64,000 nt of DNA from Chryseobacterium gallinarum (GTDB lineage Bacteria; Bacteroidota; Bacteroidia; Flavobacteriales; Weeksellaceae), in assembly GCF_001021975.1 (NCBI RefSeq), contig NZ_CP009928.1, forward strand, positions 2,732,001-2,796,000, given 5' to 3'. Under the pieces are notes generated by a model. It saw only the letters and a list, made by a program, of their open reading frames with translations, was not told the DNA's origin and ran no database searches. Made by a program: the position numbers and the translations under genes. Shown piece by piece: positions 16,447-25,975 of the stretch (its first letter is position 1; each line of letters begins with the position of its first letter).

Positions 16447-17457
16447 ATGATAGAAAAGATAGAAGAACTACTGATCGAAGTAAACGGCTTCAATGCTACC
16501 TCTAAGGAAGATATCGAAAACTTCCGAATCAAGTACAACGGTAAAAAAGGGGTTCTGAATGATTTTTACGAAACATTAAAAGAAATTCCTAACGACCAGA
16601 AGAAAGAATTCGGACAGAAGATCAATACTTTGAAACAAGCTGTTGCTGTGAAATTAGAAGATTTGAAAAATGCTTCTGCAACTTCTATTGTCATAGAAAA
16701 AGAAGATCTTACCAGACCTGCCTTCCCACTGGAATTGGGTTCAAGACACCCGATCAATCTGGTAAAAAACAGGATTATTGAAATTTTCAAATCCATCGGG
16801 TTTGCAGTAGCGGACGGCCCTGAGATTGAAGATGACTGGCATAACTTTACCGCGCTTAACCTTCCGGAATATCACCCGGCAAGGGATATGCAGGATACTT
16901 TCTTTATTGAACAGAATCCGGATATCCTGTTGAGAACGCATACCTCTTCCGTACAGACCCGTTATATGGAAGAAAATCAGCCACCTATCAGAATTTTATC
17001 TCCGGGAAGAGTGTTCAGGAATGAAGCGATTTCCTCACGTTCTCACTGTATTTTCCATCAGATTGAAGGTCTGTATATTGATGAGAATGTAAGCTTTGCT
17101 GATCTGAAGCAGACCATTCAGTTTTTTACCACAGAACTTTTCGGGAAGTCTAAGATCAGAATGAGACCATCTTATTTCCCGTTCACGGAGCCAAGTGCTG
17201 AAATTGATGTGTATTGGGGACTTAACTCGGAAACAGACTATAGAATTACCAAAGGAACAGGATGGCTGGAAATTATGGGTTGTGGAATGGTGGATCCTGC
17301 CGTTTTGAAAAATGTAAATATTGATGCTGAGAAATATTCAGGATATGCATTCGGAATGGGAATTGAAAGAATTACCATGCTTCTTTACCAGATGAGTGAT
17401 ATCAGGATGTTCTTTGAAAATGACATCAGAACATTAGAACAGTTTAAATCTCTATAA
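16447..17457 (+). CDS. pheS: Phenylalanyl-tRNA synthetase alpha subunit
   Basis: PheS with PheT charges tRNA-Phe. The 336-residue product has an N-terminal coiled-coil arm (about residues 1-85), then the class II catalytic core. Motif 2 reads [25 protein letters not shown] near residue 192, and motif 3 [30 protein letters not shown] is near 300. Length agrees with the bacterial alpha subunit (about 330-350). The substrate-binding SRHPINL region is near residue 98. A terminator follows directly and pheT is not next to it, so the two subunit genes are unlinked here, as is common in this phylum. A -7 box lies 25 bases upstream. Confidence 0.97.
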   Translation: MIEKIEELLIEVNGFNATSKEDIENFRIKYNGKKGVLNDFYETLKEIPNDQKKEFGQKINTLKQAVAVKLEDLKNASATSIVIEKEDLTRPAFPLELGSRHPINLVKNRIIEIFKSIGFAVADGPEIEDDWHNFTALNLPEYHPARDMQDTFFIEQNPDILLRTHTSSVQTRYMEENQPPIRILSPGRVFRNEAISSRSHCIFHQIEGLYIDENVSFADLKQTIQFFTTELFGKSKIRMRPSYFPFTEPSAEIDVYWGLNSETDYRITKGTGWLEIMGCGMVDPAVLKNVNIDAEKYSGYAFGMGIERITMLLYQMSDIRMFFENDIRTLEQFKSL

Positions 17458-17465
17458 AATAATCA

Positions 17466-17497
17466 AACCTCCGGAATTCCGGAGGTTTTTTGTTTTT
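17466..17497 (+). terminator. Hairpin terminator after pheS
   Basis: AACCTCCGGAA and its exact complement form an 11-bp stem, followed by TTTTTGTTTTT, nine bases past the pheS stop. Confidence 0.9.
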
Positions 17498-17722
17498 AAC
17501 TACTGACCTAAGAAACAAAACGTAATTAAAAACTGATTGTATTGAAAAATTTACATGTGTCTTATTTCTTGTTACAGCACTTTGATTAAAAAGATTGCGG
17601 CGAAGAAGTGTTCATTAAATGTTTCGCTCTATTGATAAGACAATCTGAATCATAAAAGTATTACACTCAAAATAAAATGCCTGTAAAAAAATTACAGACA
17701 TTATATGAAAAATTAACTATTA

Positions 17723-18493
17723 TTACTTAGTAAACTTTAAAGGATACTTTACATTTTTAATACCATCAATACTTGCCTTCAGTGATCCAACAGCCAACTC
17801 GGCTTTCAGTAACATCGGAATATGATTGGCATCATTGGAAACCCACATGGTAACCCCTTCTTTTTCTTTAAATACTCTTCCGCTTTTTACCGATGGAATG
17901 ATCTTTAAACAATTGATGGTGCCGAATTTAGTTTTCAGATTTTCGGTTCCTACTACTTTTAACTGGAAGGGAAACATTTCATCATCAATCCATACATTCA
18001 TATTGATGATGGTACCTACTTTCAGTTCTTCAGGGGTTTTGCTCCTTAAATAGTAAAAGCAGGACAGCATATCCTGGACTCCTTTTACGGATTTGATCAC
18101 TTTTGAACCATTGGCAGGCTCCTTTTTATCCGTTAATATTAAAGTATTATTATCATGGTTGAAAACGGTTTCAAAATGCTGACGGTAGTTCCCTTCACGT
18201 ACATTCCGTACATAAAAGCTTGGAAGCCCGGTTTCGATATTAATGAAGCTTTCGTATAAATCTTCTACTTTAAAAAAAGCCTTTACTGCCCCTGTCGTTT
18301 GCCCGGTACCTTTAGCATAGAGGTGGGGCACTCCTTTGTAATTGGTTTTCTGGGTGGTAAGATTGGCGGTTCCGGCATTCAGAAATCCGTAATGGATCCT
18401 GAAAGTGATTGATTCACCGTCTGCAATATTGCTCAGCTGGGCCGATCCTATAACGAATATAAATATTGCAAAAAGGTTTAAAATTTTCTTCAT
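17723..18493 (-). CDS. DUF3108 domain secreted protein
   Basis: A 256-residue protein beginning MKKILNLFAIFIFVIGSAQLS, a signal peptide. The rest matches the DUF3108 pattern: GESITFRIHYGFLNAGTANL near the N-terminus, then FYVRNVREGNYRQHFETVFNHDN, and GTINCLKIIPSVKSGRVFKEKEGVTMWVSNDANHIPMLLKAELAVGSLKASIDG at the end. The family is widespread in Bacteroidetes and is predicted periplasmic or outer-membrane linked; no activity is established. Two consecutive -7 boxes on the minus strand (18507-18514 and 18519-18526) lie close upstream. It is monocistronic. Confidence 0.85.
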   Translation of the reverse strand: MKKILNLFAIFIFVIGSAQLSNIADGESITFRIHYGFLNAGTANLTTQKTNYKGVPHLYAKGTGQTTGAVKAFFKVEDLYESFINIETGLPSFYVRNVREGNYRQHFETVFNHDNNTLILTDKKEPANGSKVIKSVKGVQDMLSCFYYLRSKTPEELKVGTIINMNVWIDDEMFPFQLKVVGTENLKTKFGTINCLKIIPSVKSGRVFKEKEGVTMWVSNDANHIPMLLKAELAVGSLKASIDGIKNVKYPLKFTK

Positions 18494-18604
18494 AATATGA
18501 CATTTACAAAAATATTGCCAAATTTAAAATCTTAATTGATAGATATTTGACAAATCTCAGGTTTTTATTTAGAATCAATTAAATAGGCTTCGCATTAAAA
18601 TTAG

Positions 18605-18612
18605 TAAATTTG
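18605..18612 (+). promoter_or_regulatory. -7 promoter box of the ferredoxin reductase operon
   Basis: TAAATTTG matches TAnnTTTG, 33 bases upstream of the ATG at 18645. Confidence 0.5.
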
Positions 18613-18644
18613 CAGTTACATGTATAATTAAATTATCTTAAAGT

Positions 18645-19700
18645 ATGATAACCACTGATATATTGATCATAGGGGCAGGACCTACAGGACTTTTTGCCGT
18701 TTTTGAAGCTGGTCTATTAAAAATGAAATGCCATATTATTGACGCACTTCCACAGCCGGGAGGGCAATTGGCAGAACTTTATCCTAAGAAACCTATTTTT
18801 GATATTCCGGGATATCCTTCAGTAAATGCCGGAGAGCTGGTAGATAATTTAATGGAACAGATCAAGCAGTTCCAACCTGGTTTTACTTTAGGGGAAACAG
18901 CCGTTACTTTAAATAAGGTAGATGATGAGTGGTTTGAAGTAATAACCAACAAAGGAACGGTTCATAGAGCAAAAGCTGTAGCCATTGCAGGTGGTCTGGG
19001 TACTTTTGAGCCTAGGAAACCAACGATTGAAAATATCGCTGATTACGAAGAAAAAGGTCTTGAATATTTCGTGAAAGAACCTGAACACTTCAGAAATAAA
19101 AGAGTAGTGATTGCAGGAGGTGGAGACTCTGCGCTGGATTGGAGTATTTTCCTTGCCAATGTAGCGAGTGAAGTTACTTTGATTCACAGAAGAAACGAGT
19201 TCAGAGGAGCTCTGGACTCAGTGGAAAAAGTTCAGGATCTTAAAAACCAGGGGAAAATCAAATTGATTACTCCGGCTGAGGTAACCGCTATTAAAGGAGA
19301 CGGTAAGGTAGAAGCCATTACGGTTGAAAAAGATGGTGAGGAAGCATTCGATATTGAAACAGATTACTTTATTCCTTTATTCGGATTGACTCCAAAATTA
19401 GGTGATATTGGTAACTGGGGACTGGAAATCGAAAAAAATGCCATTGTAGTGAATAATGCTCTTGATTATCAAACAAACATTGATGGTGTATATGCTATCG
19501 GTGATATCAATACATACCCTGGAAAATTGAAATTGATTCTTTGTGGATTCCATGAAGCAACATTGATGTGCCAGAGTGTTTATAACAGGTTAAATCCGGG
19601 CAAAAAATTCGTACTGAAATATACAACCGTAAGTGGGGTAGACGGATTTGACGGAAGCCGTAAGGAAGCGGAGAAGGCTGTTGTGAAAAAAATTGACTAA
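18645..19700 (+). CDS. Ferredoxin--NADP(+) reductase, thioredoxin-reductase type
   Basis: A 351-residue flavoenzyme of the type 2 FNR family that moves electrons between NADPH and ferredoxin. The FAD motif GAGPTG is at residues 10-15, and the NADP-binding GGGDSALDW is near residue 160. The late FAD motif GVYAIGDINTYPGKLKLILCGFHEA is near 284. The CxxC redox pair of true thioredoxin reductases is missing, which is the key mark of this FNR type. Length (about 330-350) fits. A 2Fe-2S ferredoxin gene starts 12 bases after its stop, making a reductase/ferredoxin pair that probably works as one electron chain. Confidence 0.9.
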   Translation: MITTDILIIGAGPTGLFAVFEAGLLKMKCHIIDALPQPGGQLAELYPKKPIFDIPGYPSVNAGELVDNLMEQIKQFQPGFTLGETAVTLNKVDDEWFEVITNKGTVHRAKAVAIAGGLGTFEPRKPTIENIADYEEKGLEYFVKEPEHFRNKRVVIAGGGDSALDWSIFLANVASEVTLIHRRNEFRGALDSVEKVQDLKNQGKIKLITPAEVTAIKGDGKVEAITVEKDGEEAFDIETDYFIPLFGLTPKLGDIGNWGLEIEKNAIVVNNALDYQTNIDGVYAIGDINTYPGKLKLILCGFHEATLMCQSVYNRLNPGKKFVLKYTTVSGVDGFDGSRKEAEKAVVKKID

Positions 19701-19712
19701 TTTTGCAGAATT

Positions 19713-20042
19713 ATGTCAGATATTAATATTAAAATCACCGACAGAGAAGGTGTAACCCACGATGTGATCGCTCCAACGGATATGTCTATGAATCTAATGG
19801 AAATTATCCGTTCCTACGAATTGGCAGAAGAAGGTACTATTGGAGTATGTGGAGGAATGGCGATGTGTGCCTCCTGTCAGGTATATGTGATCAATGATCC
19901 GGGGCTGGAGCCGATGGGAGCAGAGGAAGATGCCATGCTGGCTGAAGCCTTCCACGTGAAAGATAACAGCAGGCTGGGATGTCAGCTGCACATTGCAGAT
20001 GAAATGGAAGGACTTGAAGTGGAGATTGCTCCTTATCCTTAG
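19713..20042 (+). CDS. 2Fe-2S ferredoxin, adrenodoxin/putidaredoxin type
   Basis: A 109-residue ferredoxin with cluster ligands Cys46, Cys52, Cys55 and Cys90 (CGGMAMCASC and RLGCQL). The C-x5-C-x2-C spacing with a distant fourth cysteine is that of adrenodoxin-like proteins. The gene follows the NADP reductase by 12 bases, so the pair is likely co-expressed and the reductase is the obvious electron donor. The electron acceptor is not next to it; candidates would be a monooxygenase or Fe-S assembly enzymes elsewhere. A strong terminator lies 25 bases after the stop. Confidence 0.93.
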   Translation: MSDINIKITDREGVTHDVIAPTDMSMNLMEIIRSYELAEEGTIGVCGGMAMCASCQVYVINDPGLEPMGAEEDAMLAEAFHVKDNSRLGCQLHIADEMEGLEVEIAPYP

Positions 20043-20066
20043 ACAATATTTTTTAATCTTAATAAG

Positions 20067-20101
20067 AAACCCGTCCGGATTATCCGGACGGGTTTTGTTT
20101 T
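20067..20101. terminator. Bidirectional hairpin between ferredoxin and prolyl oligopeptidase genes
   Basis: AACCCGTCCGGAT and ATCCGGACGGGTT form a long stem, followed by TTTGTTTTT on the plus strand; an AT-rich flank serves the converging minus-strand gene. Confidence 0.85.
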
Positions 20102-20109
20102 TATAGCAT

Positions 20110-22260
20110 TTATTTGTTTGCCGGTTGAAACTTCGGATGTCCTACCTGCCACAAGGCAAAGGCAAAAATATCGGAATATTCTTTGAAGACAACATCCAGG
20201 TCGCTTGTGAAATGTCCGTTTTCATAATTCACATACAGCAAAACGGGTTTTCCTGAAGCGGTGCTGTTTTGTAATACCGCTGCAAATTTTGCCGGTTCCC
20301 AGGGCGTAATTCTGGAGTCATTCATTCCGGTACGGACAATCACAGCCGGATATTTTACGCCTTTTTTTACCTTACTCTGGGCATCCATTTCGATCAGGTG
20401 TTTAGTATCTCCGGGTTCTTTTAAGTTTCCTACTTCCGGAATCTGATTGGCTCCGTTCGCTGAATTCTGAGAACGCAATACATTTGTCATTCCTACTTCG
20501 GCAATGGCCACGGCATACAGATCCGGTCTTTCCGTAATGGCTCTTCCGATAAGAACGCCACCCATACTTACCCCGTTACCAATTAACCTGGAAGAAGAAG
20601 TATACTTTTGATCAATAAGGTATTCTGAACAAGCAATGAAATCTTTCCAGGTATTAGGCTTTTTAGCTTTCATACCGTCTTTATGCCAGTTTTCACCTTT
20701 TTCACCTCCTCCTCTCACGTGGGCAATAGCGAGAACTACTCCTTGTTCCAGTAATACGGACAGCCTGTTTGAAAAGCGTGGTGTGGAAGAGATTCCATAC
20801 CCTCCATATCCGGTAATATATGCAGGTGTATTGCCATCCATTTTCATGTTTTTAGGGTAAATGATAGAGAGAGGGACCATGGCTCCGTCATGGCTTTTCA
20901 CTTCTACTTCTTTTACAACATACAGAGCGCTGTAATCCGGATAGCTGGTTTCCCCGTTAAAATTCTTGCTTTTTACAGCTTTACCATTTTCCGGGTTATA
21001 TTCGTAAAAAGTACCGGGGGTCAGCCAATTGCTGTTATAGCACTGTATATTATCGTTTTCACGGGGGTTAAGAGCACCGGAATTATTAATGCCTTCAGGT
21101 AAAGGGACCTTTTTTATCGCCAGGGTTTTAAGATCAATCTGATATTTCTCCTGAGAAATACCATTGTTTAATGCATAGAATAAATAATTTTTAGAATTGT
21201 GTATGGAGGTAATTACAGCATTTCCCTCCGGAACAATAATTTTAGCATGATCAAAGTCGGGGTTAGACAGACTGGTTACTCCTATCTTGTAATTCGGTGC
21301 ATTTTTGTGGCTCAGGAAAAATAACTGATCTCCTTTAATAAAGGTTTGTGTAATATCATCCGAAGCCTTAACAATGGGTTTCCAAGTGATTTTTTTATCT
21401 TTCAGAGCAGCGTAAGGCGCATAAAACAGGGGACTCTCTGCTTTGGTAGAGCCGATATTAAGGAGAATGTACTGATAGTCATCAGAAAACTCAATCATTG
21501 GGAACTGCTCTGTCAGCATATTAAGTTCGGGGTTCCCTTCCCTTGAAGCCAATTCCACATCTTTATCGGAAGAAGTTCCGATCTGATGCATCATAGCTTT
21601 CATTTCTTTCAGGAGCATACTGCTGTTGGGATCTCCGGTACTCATCTTAGTGTAAATAATAGATTTCCCATCAGGGGTAAATTCAAAGTTGAATTCGCTC
21701 CACAAAGGGGTAAGCGTATCGTCAAGTATTTTTTTTGTTTTTAAATCTAAAATTTTGAGTTCACAGATTTCACCTCCGGATTTGGAAAGGAGAAGAGCCA
21801 CTTTGTCCGCCCGGGAGTCTATTGAGAAAAAAGTGATCTGCGCATCTTTTTTATAGGTTTCAGGATCAAAAATCAAGGTTTCTTTTCCTGTAGAAATATC
21901 TCTGGTATATAACTTGGAAAGCTTTTCATTTTTTTTGGTTTTCATATAAAAGTAAAGATTCCCCCTTTGTCTTGCATAGCTGTAAGAGTCGCCTCCCATT
22001 TCCTGGACCTGCTTCATCCGCTTATAGAGTAGGTCACGGTTGGGAATTTTATCGATGATAGAATGGCTGTAATCTGATTCCGCTTTAAACCATGTCTTTA
22101 CTTCAGGGCTTTTCAAATCTTCAAGCCATTGGTAGTTATCTGTAATTTTTGTTCCGAAAAAATCATCTGTTGCAGGTTTTTCCGGAGTTTTAGGATAATT
22201 ATACTGGCCCAAAGCAAGCTGGCTCAAGAGCAGGCCGGTGGATAGGAAAATATATTTCAT
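20110..22260 (-). CDS. Prolyl oligopeptidase family serine peptidase (S9A)
   Basis: A 716-residue peptidase that should cleave short peptides after proline or a related residue. It begins MKYIFLSTGLLLSQLALGQ, a signal peptide, so it is exported. Residues about 20-420 form the beta-propeller, and the hydrolase domain follows. The catalytic triad is visible: Ser565 in GNGVSMGG, Asp648 in TGMNDSRI and His683 in NYENGHFTS. The GYGGYGIS segment and RGGGEKGENWHKDG loop are also typical of S9A. Length is usual for the family (about 700). A -7 box lies at 22295-22302 and a terminator is shared with the ferredoxin gene. Specificity for Pro is inferred from family, not shown. Confidence 0.94.
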   Translation of the reverse strand: MKYIFLSTGLLLSQLALGQYNYPKTPEKPATDDFFGTKITDNYQWLEDLKSPEVKTWFKAESDYSHSIIDKIPNRDLLYKRMKQVQEMGGDSYSYARQRGNLYFYMKTKKNEKLSKLYTRDISTGKETLIFDPETYKKDAQITFFSIDSRADKVALLLSKSGGEICELKILDLKTKKILDDTLTPLWSEFNFEFTPDGKSIIYTKMSTGDPNSSMLLKEMKAMMHQIGTSSDKDVELASREGNPELNMLTEQFPMIEFSDDYQYILLNIGSTKAESPLFYAPYAALKDKKITWKPIVKASDDITQTFIKGDQLFFLSHKNAPNYKIGVTSLSNPDFDHAKIIVPEGNAVITSIHNSKNYLFYALNNGISQEKYQIDLKTLAIKKVPLPEGINNSGALNPRENDNIQCYNSNWLTPGTFYEYNPENGKAVKSKNFNGETSYPDYSALYVVKEVEVKSHDGAMVPLSIIYPKNMKMDGNTPAYITGYGGYGISSTPRFSNRLSVLLEQGVVLAIAHVRGGGEKGENWHKDGMKAKKPNTWKDFIACSEYLIDQKYTSSSRLIGNGVSMGGVLIGRAITERPDLYAVAIAEVGMTNVLRSQNSANGANQIPEVGNLKEPGDTKHLIEMDAQSKVKKGVKYPAVIVRTGMNDSRITPWEPAKFAAVLQNSTASGKPVLLYVNYENGHFTSDLDVVFKEYSDIFAFALWQVGHPKFQPANK

Positions 22261-22294
22261 GGTATTTCTTTTTAGAGTGATAAATTAATCCTGA

Positions 22295-22302
22295 CAAATG
22301 TA
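22295..22302 (-). promoter_or_regulatory. -7 promoter box of the prolyl oligopeptidase gene
   Basis: TACATTTG on the minus strand, 35 bases upstream of the ATG at 22260. Confidence 0.45.
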
Positions 22303-22375
22303 CTAAAACTTAAGCCATCAAATGACAGGTTTATAAAAATAAAGAACATTGATCATTCTATTTCTTTTCCTGTTG

Positions 22376-22957
22376 TTAAACTTCCTTTCCTGAAATCCAT
22401 TTTCCAACGGAAGGCGGCTGATAATTTTTCATCTTTTCCAATAGTTCATCAATCGTATCACTGACCAGAAGCATATCTCTGTTTACCTGCTTTAAAAACC
22501 CTTTGTCTACCATATGCCGGACCAGCCTGATCAGGTCATCATAAAATCCGTCAATATTCAGAATACCAATGGGCTTTTTATGAAGGCCGAGCTGGGCCCA
22601 GGTAATCATTTCAAAAAATTCTTCCAACGTGCCATATCCTCCGGGAAGAACGATGACCCCGTCACACAATTCGTTCATTTTTGTTTTCCGCTCATGCATG
22701 GTTTCTACGAGAATAAGCTCTGTCAGATTCTTATGAGCAATTTCTTTGGATTGTAAAAAATAAGGAAGGACTCCTACAACTTTTCCTCCTTCATTCAGTG
22801 CGCCGTCTGCAATAGTCCCCATCAGTCCTACATCTGCACCGCCATAGACCAGTTGTATATTTTGTTGAGCTAAAGTTTTACCCAATAAAAAAGCCTGTTC
22901 CCTGTAGATATCATCCGATCCGAAACTTGAACCGCAGAATACTGTTATACTTTTCAT
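22376..22957 (-). CDS. LOG family protein (nucleoside 5'-monophosphate phosphoribohydrolase)
   Basis: LOG proteins hydrolyse nucleoside monophosphates, notably cytokinin ribotides, to base and ribose phosphate. The 193-residue product has the family motifs PGGYGTLEEFFE near residue 105 and the preceding MHERK near 89, with an N-terminal Rossmann segment SITVFCGSSFGSD and the GGADVGLMG loop near residue 38. Length and motif order match TIGR00730. It stands between the prolyl oligopeptidase and the PepD genes, all on the minus strand but separated by about 75-115 bases. In bacteria outside plant contexts its natural substrate is often AMP; which applies here is not known. Confidence 0.93.
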   Translation of the reverse strand: MKSITVFCGSSFGSDDIYREQAFLLGKTLAQQNIQLVYGGADVGLMGTIADGALNEGGKVVGVLPYFLQSKEIAHKNLTELILVETMHERKTKMNELCDGVIVLPGGYGTLEEFFEMITWAQLGLHKKPIGILNIDGFYDDLIRLVRHMVDKGFLKQVNRDMLLVSDTIDELLEKMKNYQPPSVGKWISGKEV

Positions 22958-22981
22958 ATGTATATGTTTTTATAAATTAAA

Positions 22982-23009
22982 ATATCCAAAATCACAGGAC
23001 TTTGGATAT
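22982..23009 (-). terminator. Hairpin terminator after pepD
   Basis: ATATCCAAA and TTTGGATAT pair around a 10-base loop; TTTTAATTT follows on the minus strand. It is 22 bases past the stop at 23031. Confidence 0.75.
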
Positions 23010-23030
23010 TCTATAGAATTGTTTTATTAT

Positions 23031-24473
23031 TTATTTTTGAGGAATATTCGCTAAAATATCCTTCAGGAAGCTCCAGAATTTCTGAGCAGAAGGAATATTC
23101 GCTTTTTCATCAGGAGAGTGTGCTCCTCTGATTGTTGGTCCAAAACTTACCATTTCCATTTCCGGATAATTAGCACCGATGATTCCACATTCCAGACCTG
23201 CGTGACACGCTACTACATGAGGTTTCTCGCTGAATTTCTCCGTATAGATTTTCTCCATCAATTGAACAATCTCAGAACCTGGTTTTGGTTTCCATCCCGG
23301 GTAAGAACCACTGAATTCTACATTCATTCCTGCCAGCTCTGCAACCGATTTCAATTGTTCAGCTGTAGAATATTTAGAAGACTCTACGGAAGATCTTGTA
23401 AGGTTCAGGATTGTAAGAGATCCTTCTTTCAATTCAACCCTTGCTACATTGTTGGATGCTTCTACAAGATCCGTTACATCCGGACTCATTCTGTAAACAC
23501 CGTTATGCAATGCTTTTAAAGTAAGGATTACTTTTCTTGAATCTGTTTCAGAAATCGCCTTGTCGGATGAAGTGGAGTTTTCAATATTGATTTGAAGTCC
23601 CGGTTCTACTGAGGCAAATTCTTCCAGGATATCTTTTTTAAGAAGGGTAGCTGTTTCTATAAATTCCTGTGCATTTCTTACGGAAATGATGGCTACGGCT
23701 TCTCTTGGAATAGCATTTCTCAATCCACCTCCGTCAATAGAAAGAATTTCAATGTTCTGATTGGCTATACCACTATAAAGCAGTCTTCCCAAAATGATGT
23801 TGGAGTTTCCGAATCCTTTGTGGATATCCATTCCGGAATGTCCTCCCTGTAGCCCCTTTACTTCAATTCTTACAACCTGTCCTTTCGGAGCTGCTGTTTC
23901 ATACTGCTGGGTGATGGTAACATCCACTCCTCCGGCACAGCCTATATCGATTTCATCATCTTCTTCAGTATCCAGGTTCAGTAGGATATCTCCTGTCAGC
24001 TGGCCTGGTTTTAAACCTAAAGCTCCGGTCATTCCGGTTTCCTCATCAATAGTGAATAAAGCTTCCAAGGCAGGGTGAGGGATGTCTGAACTTTCAAGGA
24101 TAGACATAATGGTCGCTACTCCTAATCCGTTATCGGCACCTAGAGTTGTTCCTTTAGCCTTTACCCAATCTCCATCAATTTCCATTTTGATTCCTTCTGT
24201 TTCAAAATCAAAATTGACATCATTGTTTTTCTGGCAAACCATATCCAAATGCGATTGTAAAACAACAGACTTACGGTTCTCCATTCCTGCCGTAGCGGGC
24301 TTTTTAATAATTACGTTTCCTACTTCATCTACTGAAGTTTCCAGCCCTAAATCTTCACCAAAACCCTTGATGAAAGCAATTACTTTTTCCTCTTTTTTTG
24401 ATGGTCTCGGAACAGCATTTAATCTGGAGAAATTTTTCCAGATTATTTGCGGTTCTATATTAGATAATTCCAT
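23031..24473 (-). CDS. pepD: Aminoacyl-histidine dipeptidase (M20 family, PepD-like)
   Basis: A 480-residue metallopeptidase that hydrolyses Xaa-His and other dipeptides. The metal ligands are seen in QSHLDMVC (His75, Asp77), GADNGLGVAT (near residue 116) and DEETGMTGALGL (near residue 142). The dimerisation domain with GGHSGMDIHKGFGNSN follows. The late CHAGLECGI and GPTIRGAHSPDE segments complete the M20C pattern. Length is the usual 480-490. The promoter box TAAATTTG is at 24490-24497, close to the ATG, and a hairpin follows the stop. It is a single-gene unit. Confidence 0.94.
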   Translation of the reverse strand: MELSNIEPQIIWKNFSRLNAVPRPSKKEEKVIAFIKGFGEDLGLETSVDEVGNVIIKKPATAGMENRKSVVLQSHLDMVCQKNNDVNFDFETEGIKMEIDGDWVKAKGTTLGADNGLGVATIMSILESSDIPHPALEALFTIDEETGMTGALGLKPGQLTGDILLNLDTEEDDEIDIGCAGGVDVTITQQYETAAPKGQVVRIEVKGLQGGHSGMDIHKGFGNSNIILGRLLYSGIANQNIEILSIDGGGLRNAIPREAVAIISVRNAQEFIETATLLKKDILEEFASVEPGLQINIENSTSSDKAISETDSRKVILTLKALHNGVYRMSPDVTDLVEASNNVARVELKEGSLTILNLTRSSVESSKYSTAEQLKSVAELAGMNVEFSGSYPGWKPKPGSEIVQLMEKIYTEKFSEKPHVVACHAGLECGIIGANYPEMEMVSFGPTIRGAHSPDEKANIPSAQKFWSFLKDILANIPQK

Positions 24474-24489
24474 TGAAATTTATTTTTCT

Positions 24490-24497
24490 CAAATTTA
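24490..24497 (-). promoter_or_regulatory. -7 promoter box of pepD
   Basis: TAAATTTG on the minus strand, 17 bases upstream of the ATG at 24473. Confidence 0.5.
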
Positions 24498-24506
24498 CGA
24501 AATAAA

Positions 24507-24536
24507 AAATGCTTCCGTAGGATACAGAAGCATTTT
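24507..24536 (-). terminator. Hairpin terminator between lipoprotein gene and pepD
   Basis: AAATGCTTC and GAAGCATTT pair around an 11-base loop, followed on the minus strand by a T-run. It terminates the transcript of the lipoprotein gene about 85 bases after its stop and lies just upstream of the pepD promoter. Confidence 0.75.
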
Positions 24537-24618
24537 TATGAGCTATAGAAATGCAAAAGGAAGAAATCGTATTGCTTTTCAGCTTTTTTACTTTTTTACC
24601 TTTTACAATTTCGCTTGA

Positions 24619-25110
24619 TTAACATCCACATTCTCCGTAGATCGGGGTTGTAACGACAGTACCGTCAGGCCTTTCAATCGTAAGCGTGCCTTCAAATAAT
24701 AAAGCTTCTTCGTTTTTTATTTTTTTACCCTTTACGGAGATTTTGTAATCATTACTTTCTATTTCTTTGGTCAGTTCCTCATCCACTTCCATGTCACTGG
24801 ATGAAATAAGGTTCATAGCCAGTCTTTTACCGTCCAGCTTCATATAAGCTGTTTTTCCGGCATCATCTGCATAGATGTATTTTTCCGATTCGAAATCTGC
24901 CTTATTTTTAGCAAAATAACATGAGCATTCTTTGATTTCGGAAGGAAAAGGGAAAGTTTCAATAGCAATTTTTCCTGAAGAAAGGTCTGATTTTACAGAA
25001 TCTTTTACAATTTGTAATGAGTCTGCAGCAGAAGGGCCCGAAAGGGTTTCTTTATCCTTTTTACAGGCTACCAATAGAAATGCTGAAAAGAAAATGATTG
25101 CGTATTTCAT
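24619..25110 (-). CDS. Lipoprotein of unknown function
   Basis: I do not recognise this family. The 163-residue product starts MKYAIIFFSAFLLVACKKDKE with a lipobox ending at Cys16, so a membrane anchor is expected. After a Ser/Asp/Lys-rich linker it contains the cysteine pair ECSCYFAKNK near residue 65 and ends in the cysteine-containing GECGC. The four cysteines in two CxC pairs might form disulfides or hold a metal. The middle is a beta-rich region with DDAGKTAYMKLDGKRLAMNL. It precedes, by 21 bases, nothing but the LURP-one-like gene upstream of it, and the two may be co-transcribed. Confidence 0.75.
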   Translation of the reverse strand: MKYAIIFFSAFLLVACKKDKETLSGPSAADSLQIVKDSVKSDLSSGKIAIETFPFPSEIKECSCYFAKNKADFESEKYIYADDAGKTAYMKLDGKRLAMNLISSSDMEVDEELTKEIESNDYKISVKGKKIKNEEALLFEGTLTIERPDGTVVTTPIYGECGC

Positions 25111-25131
25111 TGTGTTTGTGATTTTATTTTT

Positions 25132-25737
25132 TTAACCTCTTGCTCTTTCCAGAAGAGTCATCATTAATAATGAAAGAATGACCAGACTTTCTTCTTCATC
25201 ATCAATATCAATTAACCGGTCAAGCTGGAATCTTCTTCCGAAGAATGAAGGCATTTTTTTTAATTTAAAATAGGCTTTTCCGTCAATACCTGTTACTGTG
25301 TAAGAAGGATTCAGGAAATATCCTGTAAACATTCCGATGATCGGAAGCTCTCCTACAAAGCTATCCCAGAATCTTACCCAGGCACTGTCTTCCTGCACTT
25401 TAAACTTCGGTTGATCATTGGCATCAAGAATATCATAGCTTGCTTTCCAGAGAGAACGCATCCCTTTTCTTGCCAGTCTTCCGAAGTTTTTATTGTCGAT
25501 AAGGTCATTCAAAGAATAAGAAGCATTGAAGTCAATCCACTTATTGGCCCTGATTCTGAAAAGCTCCTTCGACTTGCTCTCGTCATTGAAAACAATAACA
25601 TCCTCTTTTAATTTAAACATTTTCTGACGTACATAGGCTACATAATTTCCATTTTTATCAGTAATGTTAAAGTCGCTTGCTAATGTAGTGATTTTGAATT
25701 TGAAATCCAGAGGATAATTAAGATTGTTAAGTACCAT
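25132..25737 (-). CDS. LURP-one-related / scramblase-like protein
   Basis: A 201-residue protein that resembles the LURP-one-related (LOR) family, a tubby-like beta-barrel also seen in phospholipid scramblases. The N-terminus has PLDFKFKITTLASDFNITDKNGNYVAYVRQKMFKLKEDVIVFNDESKSKELFRIRANKWIDF, the repeating beta-strand pattern of that fold. The C-terminus SLVILSLLMMTLLERARG is hydrophobic and could touch the membrane. Function in bacteria is not known. A -7 box (25772-25779) lies upstream, and the lipoprotein gene follows after 21 bases, probably in one transcript. Family assignment is from the pattern only. Confidence 0.7.
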   Translation of the reverse strand: MVLNNLNYPLDFKFKITTLASDFNITDKNGNYVAYVRQKMFKLKEDVIVFNDESKSKELFRIRANKWIDFNASYSLNDLIDNKNFGRLARKGMRSLWKASYDILDANDQPKFKVQEDSAWVRFWDSFVGELPIIGMFTGYFLNPSYTVTGIDGKAYFKLKKMPSFFGRRFQLDRLIDIDDEEESLVILSLLMMTLLERARG

Positions 25738-25771
25738 ATTAGTTTATTTTTTTCACATTTAATTTAAGCCG

Positions 25772-25779
25772 CAAATATA
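25772..25779 (-). promoter_or_regulatory. -7 promoter box of the LOR/lipoprotein transcript
   Basis: TATATTTG on the minus strand, 35 bases upstream of the ATG at 25737. Confidence 0.45.
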
Positions 25780-25975
25780 GAGGTTTTTTTGTACTTAACA
25801 GACAATTCTGTACAGGTTGGTGATGTTAATGTCTACAATTGAGACAAGAGACCAGGAAATAAACGGTAATAAGGATATATAATCGTAAGGTAATCTTTAT
25901 ATTGAAGTCTGAATAATTCTTATGATTATCGTTATAACTCACGATTTATAATTGATAACTCTCAACTTTAATCCT

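Noticed and set aside
24082..24618. Plus-strand open frame of 178 codons
   Set aside because: Lies antisense to pepD and across its promoter and a terminator hairpin; its composition is that of a reverse-strand shadow.
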